From contig NZ_JARQZP010000007.1 of the NCBI RefSeq assembly GCF_029589055.1, positions 186,001 through 250,000 on the forward strand: 64,000 nucleotides of DNA. The letters run 5' to 3'. This DNA is from Vibrio hannami (GTDB taxonomy: Bacteria > Pseudomonadota > Gammaproteobacteria > Enterobacterales > Vibrionaceae). Numbering within the stretch: position 1 is the first letter of the stretch; each line of letters begins with the position of its first letter. The notes beneath the pieces were generated by a model. The model had not been told where the DNA came from and searched no databases. It saw only the letters and a program-made list of their open reading frames with translations. A program made the translations under genes and the position numbers. Below, piece by piece: positions 1-9,753 of the stretch.

Positions 1-1
1 C

Positions 2-250
<249 letters not shown>

Positions 251-273
251 ATAATTATTAGAGAGACAGAATT

Positions 274-1434
274 ATGACGACTTTATCCACTAGCGTTCAA
301 GAGGCGTTCAGCTCAGTTTTAGGGTATGACGCAACACATATTATTCAGGCTCCTGGCCGTGTAAACCTGATTGGTGAACACACTGACTACAACGATGGTT
401 TTGTGCTGCCATGTGCTATCAACTACCAAACTGTGGTTGCTGCTGCAAAGCGTGATGACAATATCGTACGCGTAGTATCAGTAGATTACGGAAACGCGAC
501 TGATGAATTTGACCTGACCAAAGAGATTGAATTCCAGCAAGATAAAATGTGGGCAAACTACATCCGCGGTGTTGTTAAATGCCTGCTTGCACGTGGCTAT
601 GAGTTTAAAGGCGCTGATATCTCAGTTAGCGGTAACGTACCACAAGGTGCAGGCCTGAGTTCATCTGCTGCTCTTGAAGTGGTTATCGGTCAAACATTTA
701 AAGAGCTGTATGCTCTTGAAATCAGCCAGGCTGAAATTGCTCTGAACGGTCAGCAAGCAGAAAACGAGTTTGTTGGCTGTAACTGCGGCATCATGGATCA
801 GTTGATTTCTGCAGAAGGTAAAGAGAGCCACGCGCTACTTATCGACTGTCGTTCCCTTGAAACAACAGCTGTTTCAATGCCAGAAGATATGGCAGTTGTT
901 ATCATCAACTCGAACAAAAAACGTGGTCTGGTTGATAGTGAGTACAACACTCGCCGTGAACAGTGTGAGCAAGCTGCGCAAATATTTAACGTAAAAGCAC
1001 TAAGAGATGTTTCCATTGATGAGTTTAATGCTAAGGTTACCGAATTGGATCCTGTTGTAGCGAAACGTGCTCGTCATGTGATTACAGAGAATGATCGTAC
1101 TGAAGAAGCAGCAAAAGCACTTATCGCTGGTGATATGAAGCGTATGGGTGAATTGATGGCTCAATCTCATGCTTCAATGCGAGACGACTTTGAAATTACA
1201 GTAAAAGAGATTGATTACCTTGTTGATATCGTGAAAGAAGTTGTTGGCGATAAAGGTGGTGTTCGTATGACAGGTGGTGGTTTTGGTGGCTGTATTGTCG
1301 CTCTTGTTCCACCTGCGTATGTGGATGATGTAAAAGCAACAGTTGAAGCGAAATATGAAGCGGAAACTGGCCTTAAAGAGTCAATCTATGTGTGTCAGGC
1401 GAAGGATGGAGCTGGCTTAGCCGAAGTACTATAA
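274..1434 (+). CDS. galK: Galactokinase
   Basis: A 386-aa protein of normal GalK length. GHMP-kinase signatures are visible: the N-terminal galactose-binding motif [19 protein letters not shown] (from about residue 28), the ATP-binding glycine/serine motif [14 protein letters not shown] (about residue 120) and the C-terminal motif MTGGGFGGC (about residue 333). It phosphorylates alpha-D-galactose with ATP to give galactose-1-phosphate for GalT. An AGAGAGACAG leader precedes the ATG. It sits between galT and galM in the gal operon. Confidence 0.97.
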   Translation: MTTLSTSVQEAFSSVLGYDATHIIQAPGRVNLIGEHTDYNDGFVLPCAINYQTVVAAAKRDDNIVRVVSVDYGNATDEFDLTKEIEFQQDKMWANYIRGVVKCLLARGYEFKGADISVSGNVPQGAGLSSSAALEVVIGQTFKELYALEISQAEIALNGQQAENEFVGCNCGIMDQLISAEGKESHALLIDCRSLETTAVSMPEDMAVVIINSNKKRGLVDSEYNTRREQCEQAAQIFNVKALRDVSIDEFNAKVTELDPVVAKRARHVITENDRTEEAAKALIAGDMKRMGELMAQSHASMRDDFEITVKEIDYLVDIVKEVVGDKGGVRMTGGGFGGCIVALVPPAYVDDVKATVEAKYEAETGLKESIYVCQAKDGAGLAEVL

Positions 1435-1448
1435 AGCTAAGGAACGTC

Positions 1449-2522
1449 ATGGCTGACACATTAGAAAAAACAGATTCGTTGGAAAAAACGATGACAAGCG
1501 AGGCGGCCTTCGATGGTCGCCCTGCTATTTTGGTAACACTAAAAAATGCTTCAGGTATGAGTGTTACTTTTATGGATATCGGTGCTACATGGTTAAGCTG
1601 TAAGGTGCCTGTGGCCGGAGATGAGCGCGAAGTTTTACTTGGTGTTTCAACAATGGCTGATTTTAACCGACAAGCTGCTTATATGGGCGTGTCTGTAGGA
1701 CGTTATGCAAATCGTATCGCTAAAGGGCAATTTGATATAGGTGGAAACCTGTATCAGGTTGAAACCAATCAGGCAGGAAACACTCTGCATGGCGGTCCTA
1801 ACGGCTTCGATAAGCGTCGTTGGAAAATAGCAGAGCAGGGCTCCGATTTTGTGCGCTATAGTCTTGTTTCACCTGATGGCGATCAAGGCTTTCCTGGCGA
1901 AGTAACAGTATCTGTGACTTATCAGCTTACGGCAGACAACAGAGTCTCTATTTGTTATGAAGCAGAGACAGATACGCTTACGCCGGTCAATCTGACCAAC
2001 CACGCTTACTTTAACCTTCTGGGTGCTGAGTCCGGTCATACCTGCAAAGAACATATTGTTGAGTTAAATGCTTTGCATTATCTGCCAACTAATGAAGTGG
2101 GTATTCCTCTAGGCGAACTAGCACCAGTGTTTAATACCAGTTTTGATTTTCGTAAGGCGAAAGCTATCTCTGACGATCTGTTGTCGGATGAGCAACAGGA
2201 AAATGCCAAAGGATATGACCACTCATTCTGGTTAGATCCAGAGCGCGATATTGCTGATTCAACGGCAACGGTAGCGTTACCTGATGGTAGTCTGAAGATG
2301 AAGGTGTTCACTGGTAAACCGGCAATACAGCTTTATACAGGGAACTGGTTGGGCGGTACGCCAAATCGTGTTGGTGGAGAGTATCAGGATTACTCAGGTG
2401 TGGCGCTGGAAACTCAGTTCTTGCCGGATTCACCAAACCATCCTGAATGGGCTCAGGAGAGTTCTATTCTGGAGCCGGGTGAAAAGTATAGCTATACAAC
2501 AGACTATCAGTTTGAGTTTTAG
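1449..2522 (+). CDS. galM: Aldose 1-epimerase (galactose mutarotase)
   Basis: A 357-aa mutarotase that interconverts alpha and beta anomers of galactose, feeding GalK. Family motifs include GRYANRIAKGQF, NTLHGGPNGFDKRRW, NLTNHAYFNL (catalytic His region) and the late GVALETQFLPDSPNHPEW, where the Glu acts as the catalytic base in the family. The frame is open upstream to 1392, overlapping galK. I place the start at 1449 because an AAGGA ribosome site lies at about 1439-1443, just after the galK stop. An ATG at 1488 is a less likely alternative. Confidence 0.94.
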   Translation: MADTLEKTDSLEKTMTSEAAFDGRPAILVTLKNASGMSVTFMDIGATWLSCKVPVAGDEREVLLGVSTMADFNRQAAYMGVSVGRYANRIAKGQFDIGGNLYQVETNQAGNTLHGGPNGFDKRRWKIAEQGSDFVRYSLVSPDGDQGFPGEVTVSVTYQLTADNRVSICYEAETDTLTPVNLTNHAYFNLLGAESGHTCKEHIVELNALHYLPTNEVGIPLGELAPVFNTSFDFRKAKAISDDLLSDEQQENAKGYDHSFWLDPERDIADSTATVALPDGSLKMKVFTGKPAIQLYTGNWLGGTPNRVGGEYQDYSGVALETQFLPDSPNHPEWAQESSILEPGEKYSYTTDYQFEF

Positions 2523-2568
2523 CTGAACTGCGTTTGTTAATCTTTGAGAATTATTGAACCCAAATACC

Positions 2569-2654
2569 GTCATTCCGTATAGCGAGGTACGAGCGTAGTA
2601 CGAAATCTGGCTACAGCTAGATCCCGGACTTCGCTTTGGCTCATCCGGGATGAC
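2569..2654. repeat. Palindromic intergenic repeat, GTCATTCC...GGGATGAC type
   Basis: An 86-bp block between galM and the next convergent gene. It begins GTCATTCC and ends GGGATGAC, which are near-complementary arms, and it has an internal imperfect palindrome around ATCTGGCTACAGCTAGAT. It could fold as RNA and end galM transcription, since no ordinary terminator is visible here. From memory, GTCATTCC/GGGATGAC repeats are scattered through many gammaproteobacterial genomes; no second copy is in this window. Confidence 0.6.
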
Positions 2655-2677
2655 AGCTTCTATTATTGTGTCTGGAT

Positions 2678-3091
2678 TTAGCTTTCAGGCTTAACCAGCA
2701 TATCTACTTCACGGATCTTTCGGTCAAACACATAGTCGGCGTTTTCCTTGTCCAACATATCGATATGTTTTTCCGCTAATTCTGTTGCTGTTCGTACATA
2801 CTCTCTACACTGACATTCGGTCGTTTTGATGTCCTGGCATAGCGGAGAACCGTTCTGTTTTACAAAATTTTCAACAACATCGTCGGTCGCTTTGCCTTCT
2901 CCAAACACCATTTGAACAGCATAAAGCGCACCGCATACCCCGTCTTTAGCTCGGCCACCGCCGGCTACCTGTGCAGACTTAATGGTAAAGTCGGTCATGC
3001 CTGATTCGGGCTGAAACGCTTTTAATACTGCCTGAGCGCAGTTCAAACCTTCTTCGCCGTGAAAATATTTTGCTGCCTGTTTGTTCTTCAT
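2678..3091 (-). CDS. C_GCAxxG_C_C family putative redox protein
   Basis: A 137-aa cytoplasmic protein. It has the spaced cysteines of the C_GCAxxG_C_C family: Cys18 (NCAQAV), Cys53 in DGVCGALYAVQMVFG, Cys85 (GSPLCQD), and Cys93/Cys95 (CQC). The family is thought to bind metal or act in redox chemistry, but no reaction is established, so no specific function is given. It lies alone and convergent with galM, with the palindromic repeat between them. The start ATG at 3091 has no strong ribosome site (AGGTTTTAAATT leader). Confidence 0.8.
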   Translation of the reverse strand: MKNKQAAKYFHGEEGLNCAQAVLKAFQPESGMTDFTIKSAQVAGGGRAKDGVCGALYAVQMVFGEGKATDDVVENFVKQNGSPLCQDIKTTECQCREYVRTATELAEKHIDMLDKENADYVFDRKIREVDMLVKPES

Positions 3092-3392
3092 AATTTAAAA
3101 CCTAGCATTTAAACCTGATTGAGAGTTTATGCTCAAGTAACCTCATTTACAAAATAGTGGAATTGATAATAGTTAAAAACTACCTATTTATGGCTGTGAA
3201 AAATGTAACAATGTGAGCTATTGCGATGAATATGTAACCCGTATCGGTTTTTTCCAGCACATTCTGAACTACATTTAATACACAAATAATAATAAGACTT
3301 GAACGGTTTTTTAGGTGTGGCCGTATCGATCATGGTGAGGCATCTGCGGGCACTAATGTGCCTGTGTTAATTCATACATGGAGATAAGTACG
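3092..3392. other. Divergent intergenic region
   Basis: About 300 bp between two divergent genes, mostly AT-rich and probably holding both promoters. The only structure I see is a 5-bp hairpin GGCAC-TAAT-GTGCC at 3349-3362, shortly before the DUF465 gene. I find no convincing operator or small RNA. Confidence 0.5.
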
Positions 3393-3638
3393 ATGATAGA
3401 ACATCATAGCCTGGACCGAGACTTTCCAGATTTAGCTGATACCCTGAGAAACTGTGTCCTAAATGACGATGAATTCAAAGCGGTAAATAGTGAGTACAAC
3501 AAACTTGATGATGAGCTTTACGAACTAGAGCAGAATGGCGTTCCCACCAGTGATGAAGCGTTTTCCAGCTTAAAGATGAAACGTGCGGAAATGAAAGACT
3601 GGCTATATCAGCGCTTGATTCAATTCCGCAGTAAGTAG
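3393..3638 (+). CDS. DUF465 (YdcH-like) small protein
   Basis: An 81-aa, highly charged, mostly helical protein: a DFPDLADTLRNCVLNDDEFKAV segment is followed by a probable short coiled coil and KRAEMKDWLYQRL near the end. This matches the DUF465/YdcH family, whose function is unknown. The frame opens at 3378, but a GGAGA ribosome site at 3380-3384 points to the ATG at 3393. It is convergent with the GalR-type regulator, only 8 bp apart, with no terminator in between. Confidence 0.8.
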   Translation: MIEHHSLDRDFPDLADTLRNCVLNDDEFKAVNSEYNKLDDELYELEQNGVPTSDEAFSSLKMKRAEMKDWLYQRLIQFRSK

Positions 3639-3646
3639 TATCGGCG

Positions 3647-4645
3647 TTAAACCTTCTCAACAGACATACGTCTGACAATGGTTGGAGAAAAGCGGTTGGC
3701 CTCTTGCTCGGCTTCATTGCCCTGAGCCAGTTCTAAAGAGAGTCTTGCTGCTTTTTCAGCCATTAGCTGAATCGGGTAACGAATAGTCGTTAGTTTAGGA
3801 TGTACGTATTTCGCGATCAAACCATCATCGAACCCGACAATCGACATCTCCTGTGGCACCTTGATACCATTTTCTTCAAATACAGAGATAGCTCCGGCAG
3901 CCATATAGTCGTTGTATGCGACTACTGCAGTGAACGGAACTGACTTCGTTAGGAGGTTAGTGGCAGCGACTTCGCCACCTTCACTATTCGGCTCACCGTA
4001 CTCTATAAAGCTTTTAGGGGCATCTAGCCCATTATCACGCATTGCAGACAGATAACCTTCAATACGCTCGTCGGCATCTTCAATCTGATGTTGAGAGGCA
4101 ATATGAGCAATCTTTTTATGACCGTGACGAATCAAAAACTCGGTTGCCAGGTATGAGCCTTTGCGGTTATCCAGAGATATACAGCGATCAGCTAGCTCTG
4201 GAATATGACGGTTTATGATCACTAGACCTTTAACTTCTTTTGCATACTCAATAATGGTTTCATCGGACAGGCTTTTAGAGTGAATGATCAGCGATTCACA
4301 CCGACTATTAATCAAGAGCTCTATTGCTGCTTTTTCGTCTTTTGGATCGTGATAACCATTACATATCAGAATATGTTTGCCCTGAGCCTGAGCGATGTTA
4401 TCGATCGCTTTTACCATGGTCCCAAAGAAGGGGTCTGATACGTCCGCAACCAGAACACCCACTGTATTCGTACTTTGGTTTACAAGCGCTCGCGCATTTG
4501 CATTTGGCCTGTAGCCAAGCTTTTTCATTGCTTTCTTAACAGACTCAATGGACGCTGCACTTGCTTTAGGGGATTTATTTATAACACGTGACACAGTTGC
4601 CACTGATACGCCAGCTTCTCTAGCGACATCTTTAATGGTTGCCAT
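3647..4645 (-). CDS. galR: LacI-family repressor, GalR/GalS type
   Basis: A 332-aa protein with an N-terminal LacI helix-turn-helix (IKDVAREAGVSVATVSRVIN, residues 3-22), a hinge (YRPNANARALV) and a periplasmic-binding-like sugar domain. The sequence after the hinge (VGVLVADVSDPFFG, YNDYMAAGAISV, SIVGFDDG, LTTIRYPI) follows the E. coli GalS/GalR pattern closely. With gal genes 2 kb away it very probably represses them, with galactose as inducer. That role is inferred from sequence family and neighbourhood. A candidate operator lies in its own upstream region at 4783-4795. Confidence 0.85.
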   Translation of the reverse strand: MATIKDVAREAGVSVATVSRVINKSPKASAASIESVKKAMKKLGYRPNANARALVNQSTNTVGVLVADVSDPFFGTMVKAIDNIAQAQGKHILICNGYHDPKDEKAAIELLINSRCESLIIHSKSLSDETIIEYAKEVKGLVIINRHIPELADRCISLDNRKGSYLATEFLIRHGHKKIAHIASQHQIEDADERIEGYLSAMRDNGLDAPKSFIEYGEPNSEGGEVAATNLLTKSVPFTAVVAYNDYMAAGAISVFEENGIKVPQEMSIVGFDDGLIAKYVHPKLTTIRYPIQLMAEKAARLSLELAQGNEAEQEANRFSPTIVRRMSVEKV

Positions 4646-4782
4646 CTTCTACACCAATTTAACTGAGCTTTTCGCTTCTGATTGTTTTAAGTGTAAGTGC
4701 TTTGTGTAATGACTTTCAATGTGGTAGTTCTCATAATTGATTTGTTGTTTTTAAATGATTGAAATTAAATAAATAAAATTAG

Positions 4783-4795
4783 TGTAAACGTTACA
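4783..4795. promoter_or_regulatory. Possible GalR/LacI-family operator
   Basis: TGTAAACGTTACA: arms TGTAA/TTACA around ACG, within GTGTAAACGTTACATT. E. coli GalR sites share the GTGTAAAC half. It lies about 140 bp upstream of the GalR-type gene, so autoregulation is possible. This is pattern reading only. Confidence 0.4.
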
Positions 4796-4936
4796 TTGAT
4801 TGTGTCGTGTTAAGTTAAAAATCAAAACTTAACCCAAATTCTATACTGTCATCCCTACCTTCGAAGTAGGTATTAATGAGCGACGATACTTCAAACATGA
4901 GTTTTATCTATTTAATTGTAGGTAGTTCGATATTAA

Positions 4937-5878
4937 CTATTGGTTAATGCTGGCGTGTTGAGAGAATATCCTTTCAACAATGTTTGCAAGCCAGTTTAGT
5001 ATTGGATCTTGTTTATTTCTGTAATGATAAAAGATAGAAATTTCGAACACGAATGACTCGTTTGTCGTAATGATGCTAGCAGTTGTTAGCTGAGGATGTC
5101 GCTCAATGTGAACATACTGGCTTGTTGGGAATAGAATATCTGAGTCAGAGATGACTTCAAAAATTGCAGATGGTAGCTCGGAGCGAAAAACGATATTAGG
5201 CTTTACGTCAGGAAGTTCTTTTTCTATTACTCGGCTGGCATGAGAACGCCGGGTATTCCAGTCAGCGGCAAGGAGAGTTGCAATGGGATACTTTGCTATG
5301 TTTCGAAGTACCTTTTCTTCCCCATTAAGTGGGTGGTTCTTTCTCATGTAGAGTTTAAATTGGTCGCGTGCCACCTGTTTAGCAATAATTTCCTTAGGTA
5401 TGTCATCCAGATCATAGTTGATACCAAATCGAACATGACCATTCTGTATATCTTCCGCTGAAGTTTTTGACCAGTTGATAAGGTGAAGCTCTAACTCTGG
5501 TGCCTGCTTATTGATTTCTGTAAACAGATCTTTACCGATAGCTTGTAGTAGGCATGGAGATACCGCGATTGAAAATTCGCCTTTAAGAACAGACGGGTCA
5601 AACTCATGCAATGCATTGATGCTAAAAGCTAAATTGTCGAACGATGGTAGGATATTATCGTACAGCTTTTCGGCAAAAGGGGTAGGGGATAACCCGGACG
5701 GAACTTTTACAAACAGTCGGTCGTCAAAGTGGTCTCTAAGGTTATTTAAGGATTTAGTTAGTGCTGGTGGTGAAACATTCAGTCTAACAGACGCTTTTTG
5801 AAGGTTGTTTTCTTGATAAATAACTAAGAATGTTCGAAGTAAATTCAGGTTTAAGTTGCGAAACAGATCCTTTGCCAC
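4937..5878 (-). CDS. LysR-family transcriptional regulator
   Basis: A 313-aa protein with an N-terminal winged helix (NLLRTFLVIYQENNLQKASVRLNVSPPALTKSLNNLRDHF, about residues 12-50) and a LysR-type effector domain from about residue 95. Family identity is clear; target genes and ligand are not. It is an isolated minus-strand gene between galR and the glycerate kinase gene, with no divergent partner to suggest a target. The SPPALTKSLNNLRDHF segment resembles the LeuO/NodD/ToxR-like subgroup, but I would not assign it further. Confidence 0.85.
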   Translation of the reverse strand: MAKDLFRNLNLNLLRTFLVIYQENNLQKASVRLNVSPPALTKSLNNLRDHFDDRLFVKVPSGLSPTPFAEKLYDNILPSFDNLAFSINALHEFDPSVLKGEFSIAVSPCLLQAIGKDLFTEINKQAPELELHLINWSKTSAEDIQNGHVRFGINYDLDDIPKEIIAKQVARDQFKLYMRKNHPLNGEEKVLRNIAKYPIATLLAADWNTRRSHASRVIEKELPDVKPNIVFRSELPSAIFEVISDSDILFPTSQYVHIERHPQLTTASIITTNESFVFEISIFYHYRNKQDPILNWLANIVERIFSQHASINQ

Positions 5879-5965
5879 ATAACGTCCCCATCGATCAGCT
5901 GTCCCACTAGTATAGACAGATAGGAATAATAAAAACAGTGCTTTAGAGAGGAAGTGGGGAATAAC

Positions 5966-5997
5966 AAGCGCTAGTACAGCATTCAGTATTAGCGCTT
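5966..5997 (-). terminator. Hairpin downstream of glycerate kinase
   Basis: Arms AAGCGCTAGTAC (5966-5977) and GTATTAGCGCTT (5986-5997) pair at 11 of 12 positions around an 8-nt loop. It starts 14 bp past the glycerate kinase stop. The U-run is poor, so termination is likely but not certain. Confidence 0.6.
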
Positions 5998-6011
5998 ATC
6001 GTTACGTCGAC

Positions 6012-7145
6012 TTATATGTTAATCGACCATACTCTCGCTACATTCTCAGCTAGGTTTGCCAGGTTAATACTGGACTCTGCAAACGCAGTTTGAAGGTCCA
6101 TTGCTCTTGGCAGTGCGGTAAATACCGCCTGAATACCAATATCATAAACCGCCTGATAGTTGTCACCAACACAACCCGCCATTGCTACTACAGGAACAGC
6201 GTGTTTCGATGCTTCGCGAGCTACTCCCATAGGTGTTTTGCCATGGATGGTCTGCCAGTCAATTCGACCTTCGCCAGTGATAACCAGATCGCTGCCTGCA
6301 ATCTGGTCACTTAGCTGAACAGTTTCAACTACAATGTCGATACCTGCTTTCATTGTTGCATTAGTAAAGCCAATCAGTGCAGCGCCCATACCACCGGCTG
6401 CACCAGTACCAGGAACAGAGATGATCTCTTTACCTAGTTGAGTAGCAACCTTTTCACCGAAGTTTCTTAAGCCATTATCAAGGAACTCAATATCTTCTGG
6501 TGTTGCGCCTTTTTGCTTACCGAAAGTAGCTGAAGCACCATGTTCGCCGCAAAGTGGGTTATCAACATCACATGCGACAAGGATATCGACATCAGCTAGC
6601 CTGCTATCCATACCTTCGATATTGATGTTTTCAATCTGCGCTAACCCCGTACCATTTGGAGTTACTGGGTTTCCTTCGCTATCGGTTAACTTCGCTCCCA
6701 GCGCAGCTAGCATACCGATACCGCCATCGTTGGTTGCACTACCACCCAAACCGATAATCAGTTTAGTCATGCCGTTATCCAGAGCGTGTTTAATCAACTC
6801 ACCAGTACCAAAGCTAGTTGTAAGCTTAGGATCACGCTGAGCCTGAGGTACGTGGTGCAGTCCACTTGCTGCGGCCATTTCAATAACCGCAGTGGTGTTA
6901 TCGCCCAGAACGCCATAAAAAGCTTCCACAGGTTCATTTAGCGGACCTGTGACGGGAAGTTCTACCAGTTTTCCTTCGGTTGCATCGATAAGTGACTGAA
7001 CAGTACCTTCACCACCATCTGCTACAGGAACATGTACGAACTCAGCATCCTGCCAAACTCTTTTCAGGCCAGTTTCTATTGCCTGACAAACCTCTTTTGC
7101 AGTTAAGCTTTCTTTGAATGAATCTGGTGCGATAACGACTTTCAT
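6012..7145 (-). CDS. Glycerate kinase (GarK/GlxK family)
   Basis: A 377-aa protein of the bacterial glycerate kinase family. It begins MKVVIAPDSFKESLTA, typical of GarK/GlxK, and contains VPVADGGEGTVQSL, GLGGSATNDGGIGMLAALG (about residues 133-151) and LVITGEGRIDWQT near the end. The family phosphorylates D-glycerate to 2-phosphoglycerate, the last step of glucarate/galactarate or glyoxylate use. It lies 126 bp downstream of cdaR on the same strand and is probably its target. None of the upstream gar/gud enzymes are in the window. Confidence 0.92.
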   Translation of the reverse strand: MKVVIAPDSFKESLTAKEVCQAIETGLKRVWQDAEFVHVPVADGGEGTVQSLIDATEGKLVELPVTGPLNEPVEAFYGVLGDNTTAVIEMAAASGLHHVPQAQRDPKLTTSFGTGELIKHALDNGMTKLIIGLGGSATNDGGIGMLAALGAKLTDSEGNPVTPNGTGLAQIENINIEGMDSRLADVDILVACDVDNPLCGEHGASATFGKQKGATPEDIEFLDNGLRNFGEKVATQLGKEIISVPGTGAAGGMGAALIGFTNATMKAGIDIVVETVQLSDQIAGSDLVITGEGRIDWQTIHGKTPMGVAREASKHAVPVVAMAGCVGDNYQAVYDIGIQAVFTALPRAMDLQTAFAESSINLANLAENVARVWSINI

Positions 7146-7271
7146 TTATGTCTACCCTAATGATTGAGTTTTTATATTGGTATTGATTATCTTCTTTTGT
7201 AAGTCTGAATACATCGGACTCATATACAAATTACTAGAGTGAAAAATGCTTATTTTTGTGCGTTTGCACAA

Positions 7272-8414
7272 TTATTTTGATTTACTTAATTGTAGTGCCA
7301 GGTAGAGCTCGACCTGTCCGGCAAAAGTGTGAGGTGATACCTGAGTGATCTCTTCAATTTTATTCAGGCGATAACGTAGCGTATTACGGTGAATAAATAA
7401 GGAGTCGGCGCACTCTTTCAGGTTACCTTCATTCTCGAACAAGGCGGTTAAGGTTTTGGTCAGTTGTCCGGATTTATCCTGGGCCTTTAGCTTAATGATA
7501 GGGGTCGTCAATTGATTACCCTGCCATGAATCGATCAAGGGTGATAGCAATATCGGGAATGAGTGCGCATCAAAAAGGTGCTTATGATCGTTTGTCGAGC
7601 TGGCTTTACCTATCTGAATGGCCTGCTTTGCACTTTGGTAAGATAAATGGATATTTTCTAGCTCCGGGAAGTATCTGCCTAAGCCGATATGGACATCATA
7701 TATTCCACGATCGTTCAGACGTTCAATGAGCTTGTCTATTCGGTTGCTTTCTGTCTGTTTGAAGTTGTTAGAGTCTGATGCCTGGTAGGGTTTCAATACA
7801 GCAACTTCGTTCATGGACATAACTGACACTAGGTTATCTCTGTATGGGTATTCAAGAATATCAATAGCTTGTTGAATGTGCTTAAGGGTGGAATCTCTAT
7901 TTTCTGATGAGAACTCAATAACGGTAACAACTCTTGGCTTTGTTAGGTCAATATTCAAGCGAGAAGCCCAGCTCTGAAGCTCAATTTCGTTTAAACGGTT
8001 TTCAACCCATGCTGTTACAAACTCTTCCTTGTGGCGTTTATCCCACTGAAGCTGTTCGGTTAGCGCCGATTGTTCAACTATCATTTCAGCGGTCATTTTG
8101 ACTAGCTCTGCATAACTACGTATCGAGTCGGGCTCACCTGTAATACCAACTACACCAATGACTTCTCCCTGATGTTTGAGCAAAAGATTGATACCGGGCT
8201 TTACGCCCTTAAGCGTTGCTCCGGCACTTTCTGTTACTTCTACAGTATCTCCGTGTTTGATGGCGAGCAGAGCACCGTCGTGTACTTCGCCTATTCGATG
8301 CTTATCGCCGCTGCCAATAATCACCCCTGTGTGATTTATTACGTTGATGTTGTTGTCGATAATATCCATGGTTCGATCAACAATCTGCTGGGCAAGTTTG
8401 TGCGCTAAAATCAT
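7272..8414 (-). CDS. cdaR: Sugar diacid utilization regulator CdaR
   Basis: A 380-aa activator. The N-terminal sugar-diacid recognition domain (residues about 1-135, ILAHKLAQQIVDRTMDIIDNNINVINHTGVIIGSGD) is followed by a GGDEF-like linker region and a C-terminal PucR-type helix-turn-helix (LKECADSLFIHRNTLRYRLNKIEEIT, about residues 335-360). In E. coli CdaR activates garPLRK and gudPD in response to glycerate, galactarate or glucarate. Here its only visible candidate target is the glycerate kinase gene next door. It is separated from dapD upstream by a strong terminator, so it has its own promoter. Confidence 0.88.
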   Translation of the reverse strand: MILAHKLAQQIVDRTMDIIDNNINVINHTGVIIGSGDKHRIGEVHDGALLAIKHGDTVEVTESAGATLKGVKPGINLLLKHQGEVIGVVGITGEPDSIRSYAELVKMTAEMIVEQSALTEQLQWDKRHKEEFVTAWVENRLNEIELQSWASRLNIDLTKPRVVTVIEFSSENRDSTLKHIQQAIDILEYPYRDNLVSVMSMNEVAVLKPYQASDSNNFKQTESNRIDKLIERLNDRGIYDVHIGLGRYFPELENIHLSYQSAKQAIQIGKASSTNDHKHLFDAHSFPILLSPLIDSWQGNQLTTPIIKLKAQDKSGQLTKTLTALFENEGNLKECADSLFIHRNTLRYRLNKIEEITQVSPHTFAGQVELYLALQLSKSK

Positions 8415-8464
8415 GTTTGACTCGGAGTCTGTCAGAGAAATGATTTGTGCAGATTAACAAAAAA

Positions 8465-8489
8465 GGAGCTGATGTGGTACATCAGCTCC
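8465..8489 (-). terminator. Rho-independent terminator of dapD
   Basis: A perfect 11-bp stem, GGAGCTGATGT / ACATCAGCTCC, with a 3-nt loop, followed on the minus strand by a run of six U. It lies 29 bp past the dapD stop. Confidence 0.9.
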
Positions 8490-8517
8490 CTTAATCTGTT
8501 AACTAAGAAAGTGAGGC

Positions 8518-9549
8518 TTAGTTGTTGCTGTGCAGTTCGCTGTTAAGTTCAACAGCTGACTTGTTTGTCAGACATTCAATCTGGCCAGTTACAGAGTTGC
8601 GGCGGAATAGTAGGTCCGGCTTACCAGCAAGGTCGCGAGCTTTCACTACCTCCACTTCTTTACCTGAAGAGTCCAGCATGCTTACTTTAGAACCAGCAGT
8701 TACATAAAGACCTGATTCGATAGTACAGCGGTCACCTAGTGGGAAGCCAAGACCAGCGTTAGCACCAAGCAGGCTGTTTTCACCGATAGAAACAACCACA
8801 GTACCACCACCAGAAAGCGTACCCATGATAGAAGCACCACCGCCGATATCAGAGCCATCGCCAACCATAACACCAGCAGAGATACGACCTTCAACCATGC
8901 TTACACCAGTTGTGCCAGCGTTGAAGTTAATAAAGCCTTCGTGCATTACCGTTGTGCCTTCACCAACGTGAGCACCCAGACGTACGCGAGAAGTGTCAGC
9001 GATACGAACACCAGCAGGAACAACGTAGTCCACCATTTTAGGGAACTTGTCTACGCAATCTACAGTCAGAACGCGGCCAGCAAGGCGAGCTTCGATTTGA
9101 CGGTCTGCAAGCTCAGGAAGATCGATAGGGCCTTCGTTTGTCCATGCGATGTTGTGCAGTAGACCAAAGATACCGTCAAGAACAGTGCCATGTGGCTTAA
9201 CCAGGCGGTTAGAGATCAGTTGTAGCTTCAGGAAGCCTTCAGCAACAGATTGTGGCTTCTCATCAGACTCAAGAATAACCAGAACAAGAGGCTGTTTAGA
9301 AGCGGCTGCTTTTTCTGCAAAAGACGCATTTGCTACATCTGCGTTTGCTGCAAATGCGGTAGCAAGTTCCGCCGCTGTTTCTGCTGAAACTTCGATAGCC
9401 TGGTTGCCAGCTTCGTAACCGCTAACTTTTGCAATAGCAGCAACTAGTGCTTCTGATGGGTTTAGTACTGGGTTTGGGAAAAATGCTTCGATGATTTTAC
9501 CTGCGTTGTTTTTAGTTGCAGTACCAAAAGCTAATGAGAAGTGAGCCAT
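8518..9549 (-). CDS. dapD: Tetrahydrodipicolinate N-succinyltransferase
   Basis: A 343-aa protein of the longer DapD class. The C-terminal half has the left-handed beta-helix hexapeptide pattern (RLGAHVGEGTTVMHEGFINFNAGTTG, GVMVGDGSDIGGGASIMGTLSGGG, IGENSLLGANAGLGFPLGD). The enzyme uses succinyl-CoA to succinylate tetrahydrodipicolinate in the cytoplasmic lysine/meso-diaminopimelate pathway, needed for cell wall. It stands as a single gene with its own terminator. The 204-bp upstream spacer shows no operator that I recognise. Confidence 0.95.
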   Translation of the reverse strand: MAHFSLAFGTATKNNAGKIIEAFFPNPVLNPSEALVAAIAKVSGYEAGNQAIEVSAETAAELATAFAANADVANASFAEKAAASKQPLVLVILESDEKPQSVAEGFLKLQLISNRLVKPHGTVLDGIFGLLHNIAWTNEGPIDLPELADRQIEARLAGRVLTVDCVDKFPKMVDYVVPAGVRIADTSRVRLGAHVGEGTTVMHEGFINFNAGTTGVSMVEGRISAGVMVGDGSDIGGGASIMGTLSGGGTVVVSIGENSLLGANAGLGFPLGDRCTIESGLYVTAGSKVSMLDSSGKEVEVVKARDLAGKPDLLFRRNSVTGQIECLTNKSAVELNSELHSNN

Positions 9550-9695
9550 ATTTGTCTGTCTCCAAAATATGTAGTTATTCGTCTTTGTTGCTAAGCATAA
9601 TAATGAGACTAATTCTTAGATGAAAGAGTGAAAAAGAAGAAAGTCTTGAAAAAGATATGTGTTGTCTTTCTATAGATATATTTCTACAAAAAGAA

Positions 9696-9725
9696 AAGCG
9701 CCTAATTTCGGGAAATTAAGCGCTT
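9696..9725 (-). terminator. Rho-independent terminator of the purine permease
   Basis: Arms AAGCGCCTAATTTC (9696-9709) and GAAATTAAGCGCTT (9712-9725) pair except for one G-U. On the minus strand the stem runs into a U-rich tract (CTTTTCTTTTTG). It lies 28 bp past the permease stop. Confidence 0.85.
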
Positions 9726-9753
9726 CATGTGCAAGGGTTACTCTTAACTTATG

